From NCBI GenBank assembly GCA_004297065.1, contig SCUU01000125.1, positions 1-64,000 of the forward strand: a stretch of 64,000 nt of DNA, given 5' to 3'. A model generated the notes under the pieces. The model had not been told where the DNA came from and did no database searches. It saw only the letters and a list, made by a program, of their open reading frames with translations. Below, piece after piece: positions 21,545-31,042 of the stretch. Source of the stretch: Gallionellaceae bacterium (GTDB lineage: Bacteria > Pseudomonadota > Gammaproteobacteria > Burkholderiales > Gallionellaceae). Position numbers and translations under genes: made by a program. Position 1 is the first letter of the stretch. Each line of letters opens with the position of its first letter.

Positions 21545-24469
21545 TCACAGTTGCGGTCTTCTCTTTTGAACTTTGGCGGACTTATCCGTCGGCAACAAAC
21601 TGGTGAGCTGCTGATAGCGCTCGAACAGGAATTCAACTCTCTGCGCGTCGCTGGCGAAGGCGGCTTTAACAAAGTTACGCGATCCTCTACGAGCTAAAGC
21701 TCGTGAGGAATCGTCGGTGCGGTAGCAGGCATCCACGGCGCGGTCGAGAACCTGGTGGGCTTTGACCAGTACGGGCGGCATGGTGAGAGGGTCGTAGAGG
21801 TCGGCGAGCGAGCTTTGCGGGAACTGCGCGCGGGCGTCCAGCACGGTTTGGGCGGCGGTTTCTACGGTTGCGCGTTGTTTGTCGGTTGGTTCGTCAGGCC
21901 ACGGGTAGTTGTTGTAGACGATGGTAATGGAATATTGATAGTCGCTTTTCAAGCGTCCCGTAGTGTAACGAGTCCATGCCATGTGCATGGTGGAGGTCAG
22001 TATGCCGAAGTGATACAAGGTGGCGCGGGGAAGAATACGCACCTTGTTGCTAGACAAAGTATCGGGTTGAATAAAGCCAATGGGAATGAATCTGCGCCGT
22101 TCCGATGAAACTTCCGGGATCACCAGATAGGGTGCATCGGGAATATTTTCCACATGAAAACGTGTCGGCGTGTCGGCGAGCTTTTGTGTGGGTGGACTCT
22201 TGCTGGCAAGGCGAGATTCGCGCACCATTTCAACGCGTTTCATCGCTTCCGGCATCCTGCGCAATTCATCGGGCGGGCAGTCGCCCAGCCACAAGCACCA
22301 GCGCTCGTAGTTGTTGATGAATTCATCCGCGCCTATCCAGCGGCGCATCCATTTGGCGGCCTTGGGTTCGCGCGCGAGAAACTCGGCTTTCTCTTCCGGC
22401 GTGAACAGGTAATGGCCGCCATCAATCGGTTTGTTGCCGATACCAATTTCGGGCACTGCGCAAATCGGATGCTGGCGGTTGACCAGCACCACATCCGGCG
22501 CGTCCACCAGATAGGGGTTGATGTTGCGCACGGCGACGGCGTGCGCTTCGCCACGGATGTCCTCGTATTCGTAGATGGTTTTTTTCTCCACGTCGAACGC
22601 GCCGAAGCCGATGATGACGCAATGCACCGCCGCCATGCCTTTTGCCTCGTTGCTCCACGAGAAGGTGCGGTGGGCGAAGTGGATGTGGATGCCTTGCGCG
22701 AGCAGCCAGCCCCACAGCACACCGGCCTGTTCGCCTTGGGTGATGCTGTTGGTGGAGACAAAGGCGCAGCGAATTCCAGAAGCAAACCCCTCCCGGCCTC
22801 CCAACCCCTCCCAACCTCCCCTTGTCAGGGGAGGAGCGGGGGGAGGAGTGGATGCGCTGACTCCCTCCCTGACAAGGGAGGGTTGGGGTGGGTTTGGGGT
22901 TGCCTGGTAGTGCGCCGCTTTCACATACCACGCGGCGACGAAATCGAGCAGGCCTCCACTCTTGATGTCCGCGAACACACGTTGTGTGTCCTCACGTTGC
23001 GCATCGTCCATAAACTTCGCGCCCACGAACGGCGGATTTCCCAACACATAACTGCATTGCTCTGCTGGCAGCACATCATTCCATTCAATCGTCAGCGCAT
23101 TGCCATTAACAATATGCGGTGAGGTCTTGAGCGGGATGCGCGCGAAGTACATGCCGAATTCTTCCGAAACGCGCACGTTCATCTGGTGATCCATCAGCCA
23201 CATCGCGACTTGCGCGATCTGCGCCGGGAATTCTTCGATCTCGATGCCGTAGAACTGATCCACGTCCACGCTGATTTCCTGGTGGATGTCGAGGAAGCGC
23301 GAGCCTGTGCTTTCATGCACGCCGCGCAGCACGTCCAGTTCCAGCTTGCGCAGTTCGCGGTAGGCGATCACCAAGAAGTTGCCGCAGCCGCAGGCGGGGT
23401 CGAAGAAGGTGAGCGTGCGCAGCTTCTTGTGGAACTCGAACAGTTTGTTCTTATTGCCTTTGACGCGGTTGAATTCTTCCCATAGCGCGTCGAGGAACAG
23501 CGGCTGGATCAGCTTGAGGATGTTCTCCTCGGAGGTGTAGTGCGCGCCGATGTTGCGCCGCGCCTTGGCGTCCATGATGCTCTGGAACAGCGCGCCGAAA
23601 ATCGCGGGCGAGATGGCGCTCCAGTCCAGCGCGCAGCAGTCGAGCAGCGCCTCGCGCATGGCGAGGTCGAACGCGGCGATGGGCAGCATTTCCTCGAACA
23701 GCTTGCCGTTGACGTAGGGAAAGGCGGCACTCTGTTCGTCCAGCATTTTCGGGCGTTTGTTTTCCGGCGTATTGAGTACCTGGAATAATTGTGCGAGCTG
23801 CGGCCCGAGATCGGAGCCGTCGGGCGCGGTGCGCTCTTCTATCCAGGCGCGGAACGCACTGGCGGGCTGGAAGATGCCGGTGTCTTCGGCGAACAGGCAG
23901 AATAGCAGGCGCACCAGCAGCACTTCGAGCGGGTGACCTTCGTAGTCCGCCGCCTTGAGCGCGTCGTGCAGCTTGCCCATGCGTTCGGCGGCTTTGATAT
24001 TGACCGGGTTTTGCGGCGCGATGGTTTGTGTGCGGTAACCGGCGATAAAAGCGAAATGCTTGATGCGTTTGTGCAGATCGGCGAGCTTGAATTCTTGTTG
24101 CGTACCTTCTTCGAGGTCGTACAAACGGAAGCGCGCGAAGTCGGACACCAGCACATATTTCGGCAGATCGCGTTCCTTGATGCCGGGAAAATAATCGAGC
24201 GCCTGGGTATAGGCCTTGTCCAAATCCTTGCCGCGCGATTTGTGTTCGACCAGCAACATGCCTTTCCAGAACAGGTCGATGTAGCCCTGTTTGTCGCCGA
24301 GCTTCTTGACCGGCTCCTCGAAGCTGGCGACGCGCTTGCGGTCTATGCCGAAGACGTTGAGGAACTCGATCCAGAAAGGTTTGGCTTCGGCATCTTCCGA
24401 GGTTTCATTTTCCCAGCGCTTGGAGAATTCGTGGGCGCGGTTGCGGATTTCGTTCCAGCTTAATGGCAT
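21545..24469 (-). CDS. MmeI-like (type IIL) fused restriction endonuclease-methyltransferase
   Basis: A 974-residue protein in MmeI order. Residues about 60-90 hold a PD-(D/E)xK nuclease (GYIDLFWKGMLLVEHKSRGK, with Asp and Glu-x-Lys). A helical spacer leads to a gamma-class N6-adenine methyltransferase (motif I FFDPACGCGNFLVIAYRELR, motif IV VLGNPPFVGAKF). A target-recognition region follows (GRLKSDYQYSITIVYNNYPW). Such enzymes modify one strand and cut about 20 bases away. Two in-frame insertions interrupt it: ~40 residues from a C/G palindrome (22785-22903) and ~18 residues (about 21669-21722) in the C-terminal VDACYR...AFASDAQRVEFLF segment. Activity is therefore uncertain. It starts 10 bases inside a truncated dinD. 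Confidence 0.85.
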   Translation of the reverse strand: MPLSWNEIRNRAHEFSKRWENETSEDAEAKPFWIEFLNVFGIDRKRVASFEEPVKKLGDKQGYIDLFWKGMLLVEHKSRGKDLDKAYTQALDYFPGIKERDLPKYVLVSDFARFRLYDLEEGTQQEFKLADLHKRIKHFAFIAGYRTQTIAPQNPVNIKAAERMGKLHDALKAADYEGHPLEVLLVRLLFCLFAEDTGIFQPASAFRAWIEERTAPDGSDLGPQLAQLFQVLNTPENKRPKMLDEQSAAFPYVNGKLFEEMLPIAAFDLAMREALLDCCALDWSAISPAIFGALFQSIMDAKARRNIGAHYTSEENILKLIQPLFLDALWEEFNRVKGNKNKLFEFHKKLRTLTFFDPACGCGNFLVIAYRELRKLELDVLRGVHESTGSRFLDIHQEISVDVDQFYGIEIEEFPAQIAQVAMWLMDHQMNVRVSEEFGMYFARIPLKTSPHIVNGNALTIEWNDVLPAEQCSYVLGNPPFVGAKFMDDAQREDTQRVFADIKSGGLLDFVAAWYVKAAHYQATPNPPQPSLVREGVSASTPPPAPPLTRGGWEGLGGREGFASGIRCAFVSTNSITQGEQAGVLWGWLLAQGIHIHFAHRTFSWSNEAKGMAAVHCVIIGFGAFDVEKKTIYEYEDIRGEAHAVAVRNINPYLVDAPDVVLVNRQHPICAVPEIGIGNKPIDGGHYLFTPEEKAEFLAREPKAAKWMRRWIGADEFINNYERWCLWLGDCPPDELRRMPEAMKRVEMVRESRLASKSPPTQKLADTPTRFHVENIPDAPYLVIPEVSSERRRFIPIGFIQPDTLSSNKVRILPRATLYHFGILTSTMHMAWTRYTTGRLKSDYQYSITIVYNNYPWPDEPTDKQRATVETAAQTVLDARAQFPQSSLADLYDPLTMPPVLVKAHQVLDRAVDACYRTDDSSRALARRGSRNFVKAAFASDAQRVEFLFERYQQLTSLLPTDKSAKVQKRRPQL
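21681..21713. repeat. Short palindrome translated inside the MmeI-like gene
   Basis: GATCCTCTACGAGCT and AGCTCGTGAGGAATC form a hairpin around AA. Translated, it encodes part of the TDDSSRALARRGSRNFVK stretch that breaks the conserved C-terminal motif of the enzyme. Confidence 0.65.
22785..22903. repeat. C/G palindromic repeat translated inside the MmeI-like gene
   Basis: A tandem pair of palindromes: CCCCTCCCAACCTCCCCTTG with GGGGAGGAG, then CTCCCTCCCTGACAAGGGAG and GGTTGGGGTGGG. The frame is kept, adding about 40 Pro/Gly-rich residues (PNPPQPSLVREGV ... PPLTRGGWEGLG) between methyltransferase motif IV and the following strand. Confidence 0.8.
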
Positions 24470-24807
24470 GTGTTGGCCACCTTGAAAATTTGGGCAGGCG
24501 CATCGCCGTTCTGGGCGATTAAGTAGCAGGCGAAACGGGAGAGCTGGTAATCGTCAACGTTGCGTTCGCCCCCCTTGCCTACCCCGATCATTTTGCCGGC
24601 GCCGGCAAAATGATGTTCCGGGTTATTTCCCGATTGTTCGCAAGAGGTTATGGCGCGCTTGATGGCATCTTCAAAGCGCCGCCATTGGGAATAGCCGAGC
24701 AGCGGTTGCAGGTCGCGCGCGCTCCAGTATTCCGCGTCGTGCTCGTTGGATTGTTTCAGCTCCTCAAAGGATGCGCTGCCTATGGTCGGTGTGTTTTTCG
24801 AGTTCAT
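24460..24807 (-). pseudogene. dinD: Truncated DinD-like (DNA-damage-inducible protein D) N-terminus
   Basis: 115 residues matching only the N-terminal BRO-N-like part of DinD: FEELKQSNEHDAEYWSARDL, QPLLGYSQWRRFEDAIKRA, SGNNPEHHFAGAGKMIG and DYQLSRFACYLIAQNGD. Full DinD is about 270-280 residues. After QNGD the sequence departs from the family and stops after 13 more residues. The stop overlaps the ATG of the MmeI-like gene, so translation is coupled. Either the restriction gene inserted here or the truncated protein serves as an island-specific regulator. GGAG precedes the ATG (AAAGGAGGGCTACATG). Confidence 0.75.
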
Positions 24808-24992
24808 GTAGCCCTCCTTTGAGATATGGGATTCAAGTTCATCGCTGCCATGTTTGGCTCTGTAGGGTGGGCACGTTTTTTGTGCCCACGCTGTAGCGGA
24901 GAGCCTTTCCGCGTGGGCACAAAAAACGTGCCCACCTTACATTCGTTGATTTCAAACGCCATTTCTTTGAGAATAAATTTACCCTGATTCAT
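24804..24992 (-). pseudogene. Short ORF interrupted by an inverted repeat, remnant of an unknown gene
   Basis: A 62-residue reading frame whose ATG overlaps the pepP stop (ATGA), a translational-coupling arrangement. The first ~21 residues (MNQGKFILKEMAFEINECKV) look protein-like. The rest is encoded by the 24862-24940 hairpin and is low-complexity basic sequence. Probably the start of a gene destroyed by the repeat. Confidence 0.35.
24862..24940. repeat. 30-bp inverted repeat (GGTGGGCACG...CGTGCCCACC)
   Basis: 24862-24891 and the reverse complement of 24911-24940 match at 29 of 30 bases. Arms contain GTGGGCACGTTTTTTGTGCC, itself palindromic, giving a cruciform-like structure with a 19-base loop. 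It could act as a bidirectional terminator because of the T and A runs. Confidence 0.85.
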
Positions 24993-26287
24993 CGCAGCAT
25001 CAACGTTTCAATGTCCGCCACCGTCTTCGGCGCATCCTGTGTCAGCACTTCGTTGCCACCAGCGGTGATGAGCACATCGTCCTCGATGCGGATGCCGATG
25101 TTCCATAGTTCGCGCGGCACGTTGTCGGCGGGACGGATGTAGCAGCCGGGCTCGACGGTGAGCGTCATGCCGGGTTGTAGCGGTCGCCATTGTCCGCCGG
25201 TTTTGTATTCGCCCACGTCATGCACGTCCATGCCCAGCCAGTGGCCGGTGCGGTGCATGTAGAACTGTTTGTAGCTTTCGGTTTTCAGCACGGATTCCAG
25301 CGAGCCTTGGCACAGCTTGAGGTCGATGAAGCCTTGCGCCAATACGTTCAGCGCGGCATCGTGCGGCGCGTTCCAGGTGTTGCCGGGAAGGGCTGCGGCG
25401 ATGGCGGCCAGTTGCGCAGCCAGCACGATTTCATAAACATCACGTTGCGCGGGGCTGAACTTGCCGTTGACCGGGAAGGTGCGCGTGATGTCGGCGGCGT
25501 AGCTGTCGAGCTCGCAGCCCGCGTCGATGAGCAGCAGGTCGCCGTCGTTGAGCCGCGCATTGTTGCCGACGTAGTGCAGGGTGCAGGCATTGCCCCCGCC
25601 CGCGATGATGCTGGTGTACGAGGGCTGGCGCGCGCCCTGGCGGCAAAACTCGTGCAGGAATTCGGCTTCGATTTCGTATTCGAACTGGCCGGGGCGGGTG
25701 TGGCGCATGGCGCGGCGGTGCGCGGCGCAGGAGATGGCGGCGGCGCGGCGCATGATGTCCAGCTCGTGCGCGTCTTTGAGCAGGCGCATCTCGTCGAGCA
25801 ATTCGCGCACATCGCGGATTTCGCCGGGGGCGAGGATGCCGCTGCGCGCTTTGGCTTTGACCGCCCCGCGTAGTTTGATGATGCGCGCATCCCAGGCGGC
25901 ATCCGCGCCTAGCGGGTAAAACAGCGTCGTCCGGTCGCCCATCAGCTCGATGAGTTTTTCGTCCAGTTGCGTGATCGGGTAGGCGGCATCAAAACCGAAA
26001 TGCGCGCGCGCCGCTTCCGGGCCGTAACGGAAGCCGTCCCAGATTTCGCGCTCCGGATTTTTTTCGCGGCAGAACAAAATGCTTTGCGGTTTTTCTCCGC
26101 CGAGCAAGACCAGCACTGCCTCGGGTTCGGCAAAACCGGAGAGGTAATAGAAATAGCTGTCGTGGCGGTAGTCGTAATGCGTGTCGGCGTTGCGCGCCAC
26201 TTCCGGCGCGGTGGGGATGATGGCGATGCCTTGCCGCACCTGGGCTTGCAGGCGCTGGCGGCGTTCGGCGTAGGGCGTGTATGTCAT
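24989..26287 (-). CDS. pepP: Xaa-Pro aminopeptidase (aminopeptidase P)
   Basis: A 432-residue cytoplasmic metallopeptidase that removes N-terminal residues preceding proline. ATG 26287 gives MTYTPYAERRQRLQAQV, aligned with the family start; longer in-frame options have no family sequence. The N-terminal domain (NADTHYDYRHDSYFYYLSGF) is followed by the pita-bread catalytic domain. The dinuclear metal ligands are visible as LLIDAGCELDSYAADITRTF (two Asp), MHRTGHWLGMDVHDVG (His), LTVEPGCYI (Glu) and IRIEDDVLI (Glu). Confidence 0.95.
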   Translation of the reverse strand: MTYTPYAERRQRLQAQVRQGIAIIPTAPEVARNADTHYDYRHDSYFYYLSGFAEPEAVLVLLGGEKPQSILFCREKNPEREIWDGFRYGPEAARAHFGFDAAYPITQLDEKLIELMGDRTTLFYPLGADAAWDARIIKLRGAVKAKARSGILAPGEIRDVRELLDEMRLLKDAHELDIMRRAAAISCAAHRRAMRHTRPGQFEYEIEAEFLHEFCRQGARQPSYTSIIAGGGNACTLHYVGNNARLNDGDLLLIDAGCELDSYAADITRTFPVNGKFSPAQRDVYEIVLAAQLAAIAAALPGNTWNAPHDAALNVLAQGFIDLKLCQGSLESVLKTESYKQFYMHRTGHWLGMDVHDVGEYKTGGQWRPLQPGMTLTVEPGCYIRPADNVPRELWNIGIRIEDDVLITAGGNEVLTQDAPKTVADIETLMLR

Positions 26288-26324
26288 GGGAGGATGATAA
26301 ACCGATTCATGCGCGCCGAGGTCG

Positions 26325-26594
26325 TCACAGCCACCCGCCCGCCCGCAAGATGCCGATAACGCCGACCAATATCCAGAAGGTATTGAGCAGCGTGTAGGCG
26401 GCATCCTTCCTGAGCACGGCACACCAGGACAACATCACCGCGTCGACGGTGTTGAACACCCACACGAACATGAAAGGACTGGCTGGCCCCAGCCAACTCA
26501 CCAGGGAGAAGCTGAAGATGCGCATGAGTACGCCGATCATCTCGACGTGTTTGATGTTTTTCAAGACGAAACGGTTGGCTCGGGTGATGGGCAT
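26325..26594 (-). CDS. Small conserved membrane protein
   Basis: 89 residues starting at ATG 26594, with AAAGGA upstream. Three hydrophobic segments are visible (VLMRIFSFSLVSWLG, SPFMFVWVFNTVDAVMLSW, LLNTFWILVGVIGILRAG). The Trp/Asn-containing middle recalls small PnuC/YgjV-like membrane proteins, but no firm family is recognised. It follows murU by 13 bases on the same strand and is probably cotranscribed. Confidence 0.7.
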   Translation of the reverse strand: MPITRANRFVLKNIKHVEMIGVLMRIFSFSLVSWLGPASPFMFVWVFNTVDAVMLSWCAVLRKDAAYTLLNTFWILVGVIGILRAGGWL

Positions 26595-26607
26595 GATGTC
26601 CTTTATC

Positions 26608-27527
<920 letters not shown>

Positions 27528-28640
27528 TCAGAAGGTATAACCTTCTTGCACTGCCTGCGGATGCAGCTCATCCAGCAGGTTGAGCAGCGGCTTGAGGTCG
27601 ATGTAGCGCGCGCAGGCACGGTGCAGGTATTCGAACACCAGCGGCATGTCTTTCAGGTAGCCGTCCTTGCCGTCGCGGTGATACAGGCGCGCGAAGATGC
27701 CCAGCACCTTGATGTGGCGCTGCACGCCCATCATCTCGTAGTCGCGGTAGAACTCGCCGAAATCCTCGCGCACTGGCAGCCCGGCTTTGCGCGCCTTTTC
27801 CCAGTAGCGGATGAGCCAGTCCATGATGTCTTCCTCTTCCCATTTGATGTAGGCGTCTTTGAACAGGGAGGCGAGATCGTAGGTGATGGGGCCGTACACG
27901 GCATCCTGGAAATCCAAAATCCCCGGAGAGAATTGAAAATTGCTTTTGCGAGCATCCGCTTCGCGGATTGCCTGCTTACCCCGCTTCTCGTTTGCCCCCT
28001 CTCCCTTTGGGAGAGGGTTGGGGTGAGGGAAATGGGCTTGCCCGTTGGGTTCGCTCACCATGAGGTTGCGCGAATGGTAGTCGCGGTGTACGTACACGCA
28101 CGGCTGCGCGAGGTTGTTGCGCAGGATGCGCTGGAAGCACTCTTCCAGTTTTGCACTTTGTTTTGCGCTGAGCGTCACGCCCAGATGTTTGGCGATGTAC
28201 CACTCGGGGAAGAGCTTGAGTTCGCGGTGCAGCAGCGCCTCGTCGTAGAGCGGCAGCTCATTCGGTTTTGAGGCGAGCTGTATCTTGAGGAGCGCATCGG
28301 TGGCCGCCTCGTAGAGCTTGCGCGCATTCTTGGCATCCAGCGCTTGCAGATACGTCGTGTTGCCGAGATCGGACAACAGCAGAAAACCTTGCGCGAGGTC
28401 TTGCGCGTAAACGTGAGGCACATGCGTTCCCGCGTCCTCGAACAGTTTTCCGATATGCAGGAAGGGCTCGCAGTTCTCATGCTGCGGGGGAGCGTCCATG
28501 ACGATCTTTGTGCTTCCATCGGCGGACGTGGCGCGGAAATAACGGCGAAAGCTGGCATCGGCAGATGCGGGGGCGAGGGTGAATTTTTCGTTTGGATACA
28601 GGCCGGAAAGCCACTCGGTAAGCTGTTGTTGACGTTGCAT
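27528..28640 (-). CDS. amgK: N-acetylmuramate/N-acetylglucosamine anomeric kinase
   Basis: A 370-residue aminoglycoside-phosphotransferase-fold kinase. The catalytic loop is VYVHRDYHSRNLMVSEPNG and the metal motif ILDFQDAVYGPITYDLASL. N-terminal LTEWLSGLYPNEKFTLAPAS and SFRRYFRA form the nucleotide lobe. In the AmgK-MurU pathway it phosphorylates MurNAc at C1. An in-frame repeat (27923-28035) adds ~38 residues exactly between the catalytic loop and ILDFQDAV, which are normally separated by only a few residues; its effect on the active site is uncertain. lptD diverges from this gene, with 60 bases between the two starts. Confidence 0.9.
   Translation of the reverse strand: MQRQQQLTEWLSGLYPNEKFTLAPASADASFRRYFRATSADGSTKIVMDAPPQHENCEPFLHIGKLFEDAGTHVPHVYAQDLAQGFLLLSDLGNTTYLQALDAKNARKLYEAATDALLKIQLASKPNELPLYDEALLHRELKLFPEWYIAKHLGVTLSAKQSAKLEECFQRILRNNLAQPCVYVHRDYHSRNLMVSEPNGQAHFPHPNPLPKGEGANEKRGKQAIREADARKSNFQFSPGILDFQDAVYGPITYDLASLFKDAYIKWEEEDIMDWLIRYWEKARKAGLPVREDFGEFYRDYEMMGVQRHIKVLGIFARLYHRDGKDGYLKDMPLVFEYLHRACARYIDLKPLLNLLDELHPQAVQEGYTF
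27923..28035. repeat. Composite repeat translated inside amgK
   Basis: Consists of the 66-base segment 27931-27996 (near-copy of 7406-7471, both containing CGAGCATCCGCTTCGCGGAT) plus a CCCTCTCCCTTTGGGAGAGG palindrome (about 27997-28017). The frame of amgK is maintained. Confidence 0.8.
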
Positions 28641-28700
28641 CGGTTTGCCTTAATGGTGTTTTTATGCGATTTTAACACCTTAATATATCCGCCCCGCATC

Positions 28701-30911
28701 ATGCGTTTCCGCTTTCTTTCCGTTTTTCTCGTCGGGCTCGGTTTGTTTTCGCCGCATTGTCATGCGGCGGAGTTGCCGGCGAGCGCCGTTGCTGTTGCCG
28801 GGCCGGAGTCCGAGAAAACTGTCTACATCGAGGCGGAGCAGATGACGGGGAGGAAAAACGAGCAGATGGAGGCGCACGGCAACGTCGAGTTGCAACAGGG
28901 CGACAAGAAAGTGTACGCCGAGCATTTGTACTACGAGCCCGGTACGCGCGAACTGACTGCCACCGGTTCGGTGCGTCTGGAACAGTCCAGCGGCTCGGTG
29001 TCCGGCCTCGATTTGAAGATGAATCTGGACAGCAACGTCAGCGAAATGAGCAAGCCGATATTCCGGTTGAATCAGCATAACGCGCGCGGTTCGGCAGAAA
29101 TCATGCGCAGCAGGGGAAAGTTGGACTATGTGTTCGACGGGGCCACCTATACGACTTGCCCTGCGGGTAACGACGATTGGCTCTTGAAGATGTCCCGCCT
29201 GGAGATCGACAAAAAAGCGCAGCTGGGAACGGCGCATAACGCTTGGGTCGAATTCAAGGGGGTGCCGCTGCTGTATACGCCTTGGATGGACTTTCCGCTG
29301 GATGACCGGCGGCGCTCGGGCTTGCTGGGGCCGGTTTTCGGCGTTACCACGCTGGGCGGTGCGGAAATTACCCTGCCCTTTTACTGGAATATTGCGCCGA
29401 ACCGCGATGCGACCATAGCGCCGCGCGTGATCGACAAGCGCGGTACCTTGTTCAACGACGAATTCCGCTATATGGGATCAAGTTATGTCGGCGAAATTCA
29501 TTACGATGTGCTGCAAAACGACCGTATCACCAATACCACGCGGACATATACGGCGCTCAAGCATTCGCAGAATCTGGGCGGCGGCTTCGGTGCGGCGGTG
29601 AACTTCAATCGGGTATCGGACGACGATTATTTCCGCGACTTGTCGAACACGGTAATAGGCGGAACCCAAACCCAACTGCTGAACGAGGGGGTGCTGTCTT
29701 ATGGCGCGGGCTGGTGGTCGGCTTCGATGCGGACGCAGACGTACCAAACCTTGCAGGATCCGCTGGCGCCGGTGGCGATCCCTTACCATCGCTTGCCGCA
29801 AATCAATCTGGCCGCGCAGCAGAGTGTGAATGACAATCTGCTGAACATGGTGAGCGAATACGTGGATTTCCGTCACCCCACCCAGGTGAACGGGCAACGC
29901 CTGGTGCTGTATCCCTCGGTTACCTATGCTTTATTGAACGATCCCGGGTTTTATCTCAAGCCCAAGCTGGGCGTACACCATACGCAATATGCCATGGGTG
30001 ACAACAACAGCACGAACATTCCGAACTCTTCCAGAACGTTGCCCATTTTCAGTCTGGACGGCGGTATGACGTTCGAGCGGGATTTGGCGCTGGGGGACGG
30101 CGAGTATGTACAGACGCTGGAGCCGCGCGTGTATTACGTGAAGATACCTTATAGGGACCAGAGCTTTTTGCCGAATTACGATACTTCGCAGGCGGTATTC
30201 AGCTTTGCCCAGATGTTTACGGAGAACCGTTTTTTCGGTAACGACCGCGTCGGCGACGCGAACATGGCAACGGCGGCATTCGCCACGCGCTTGATCGACA
30301 ACTCCAGCGGCGTCGAGCGCTTGCGCCTGACGCTGGGAGAGCGCTTCAGTTTTGAGGCACCGCTGGTGAATCTGGTGACACCAGACGCGAATAGCCGTTC
30401 CGATATATTGCTTGCGCTGGGAGGGCGGGTGACCGATGCGATGACGCTGGACGGCGTGCTGCAATACAACCCCAATGTCAAGCACACAGAATCTTCCAAC
30501 ATTACCGCCAGATATAAACCCGAAACGGGCAAAGTGCTGAATCTGGGTTACCGTTACACGCGCGGCGCTCTTCCCCGGAGCGACGTGCGCCAAGTCGATT
30601 TTTCCACGCAGTGGCCTTTGTTCTGGCACTGGTACGGGGTTTCGCGCTTGAGTTATTCGTTACAAGACCAGCGGATTTTGGAGGCATTGGCCGGGCTTGA
30701 GTATAATCAGTCGTGCTGGATGCTGCGCTTGGTGGCACAGAGATTCCCGACGGCCACAGAACAAGTTTCCACAGGGATATTCGTGCAACTGGAGCTGAAC
30801 GATCTTGTCGCCCTTGGGGCCGATCCGCTCAGTGCGTTGCGTTTGAGTATTCCCGGGTATTCCAAATTGAACACTCGCCCCGCCGGCTTGTCGGCGCAAG
30901 GCTTGAGGTGA
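28701..30911 (+). CDS. lptD: LPS-assembly outer-membrane protein LptD
   Basis: A 736-residue protein that inserts lipopolysaccharide in the outer leaflet with LptE. Signal peptide MRFRFLSVFLVGLGLFSPHC then HA|AELP. The periplasmic OstA/LptA-like domain (KTVYIEAEQMTGRKNEQMEA, HGNVELQQGDKKVYAEHLYY) is followed by the large barrel (VEFKGVPLLYTPWMDFPLDD, RRSGLLGPVFGVTTLGG, LAGLEYNQSCWMLRLVAQRF). The cysteines TTCPAGN and NQSCWM are the conserved disulphide positions; the family has two pairs. It is followed by surA, as in many proteobacteria. ATG 28701 fits the signal peptide; the reading frame is open upstream but overlaps divergent amgK. Confidence 0.95.
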   Translation: MRFRFLSVFLVGLGLFSPHCHAAELPASAVAVAGPESEKTVYIEAEQMTGRKNEQMEAHGNVELQQGDKKVYAEHLYYEPGTRELTATGSVRLEQSSGSVSGLDLKMNLDSNVSEMSKPIFRLNQHNARGSAEIMRSRGKLDYVFDGATYTTCPAGNDDWLLKMSRLEIDKKAQLGTAHNAWVEFKGVPLLYTPWMDFPLDDRRRSGLLGPVFGVTTLGGAEITLPFYWNIAPNRDATIAPRVIDKRGTLFNDEFRYMGSSYVGEIHYDVLQNDRITNTTRTYTALKHSQNLGGGFGAAVNFNRVSDDDYFRDLSNTVIGGTQTQLLNEGVLSYGAGWWSASMRTQTYQTLQDPLAPVAIPYHRLPQINLAAQQSVNDNLLNMVSEYVDFRHPTQVNGQRLVLYPSVTYALLNDPGFYLKPKLGVHHTQYAMGDNNSTNIPNSSRTLPIFSLDGGMTFERDLALGDGEYVQTLEPRVYYVKIPYRDQSFLPNYDTSQAVFSFAQMFTENRFFGNDRVGDANMATAAFATRLIDNSSGVERLRLTLGERFSFEAPLVNLVTPDANSRSDILLALGGRVTDAMTLDGVLQYNPNVKHTESSNITARYKPETGKVLNLGYRYTRGALPRSDVRQVDFSTQWPLFWHWYGVSRLSYSLQDQRILEALAGLEYNQSCWMLRLVAQRFPTATEQVSTGIFVQLELNDLVALGADPLSALRLSIPGYSKLNTRPAGLSAQGLR

Positions 30912-30973
30912 TACCAGACACCGGGCCATTGTTGTTTGATTGCCTGGTGGGTCGGCTAGCGGTTTCATCGGGG

Positions 30974-31019
30974 ACGGGCATACTGAGTTTTTATCAGGGG
31001 TGGCAATTTGTCATGCCCT
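30974..31019. repeat. GGGCAT...ATGCCC palindrome, copy 1
   Basis: About 46 bases, ACGGGCATACTGAGTTTTTA ... ending CATGCCCT, sharing most of its sequence with the element at 35500-35549, including TATCAGGGGTG. It lies between lptD and surA and supplies a decoy ATG (31013). Confidence 0.7.
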
Positions 31020-31042
31020 TTAATTTTAGATTGAGAGAAGTC

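Noticed and set aside
31013-31042. Upstream ATG for surA at 31013
   Set aside because: Lies in the GGGCAT/ATGCCC repeat, lacks a ribosome-binding site and would spoil the signal peptide.
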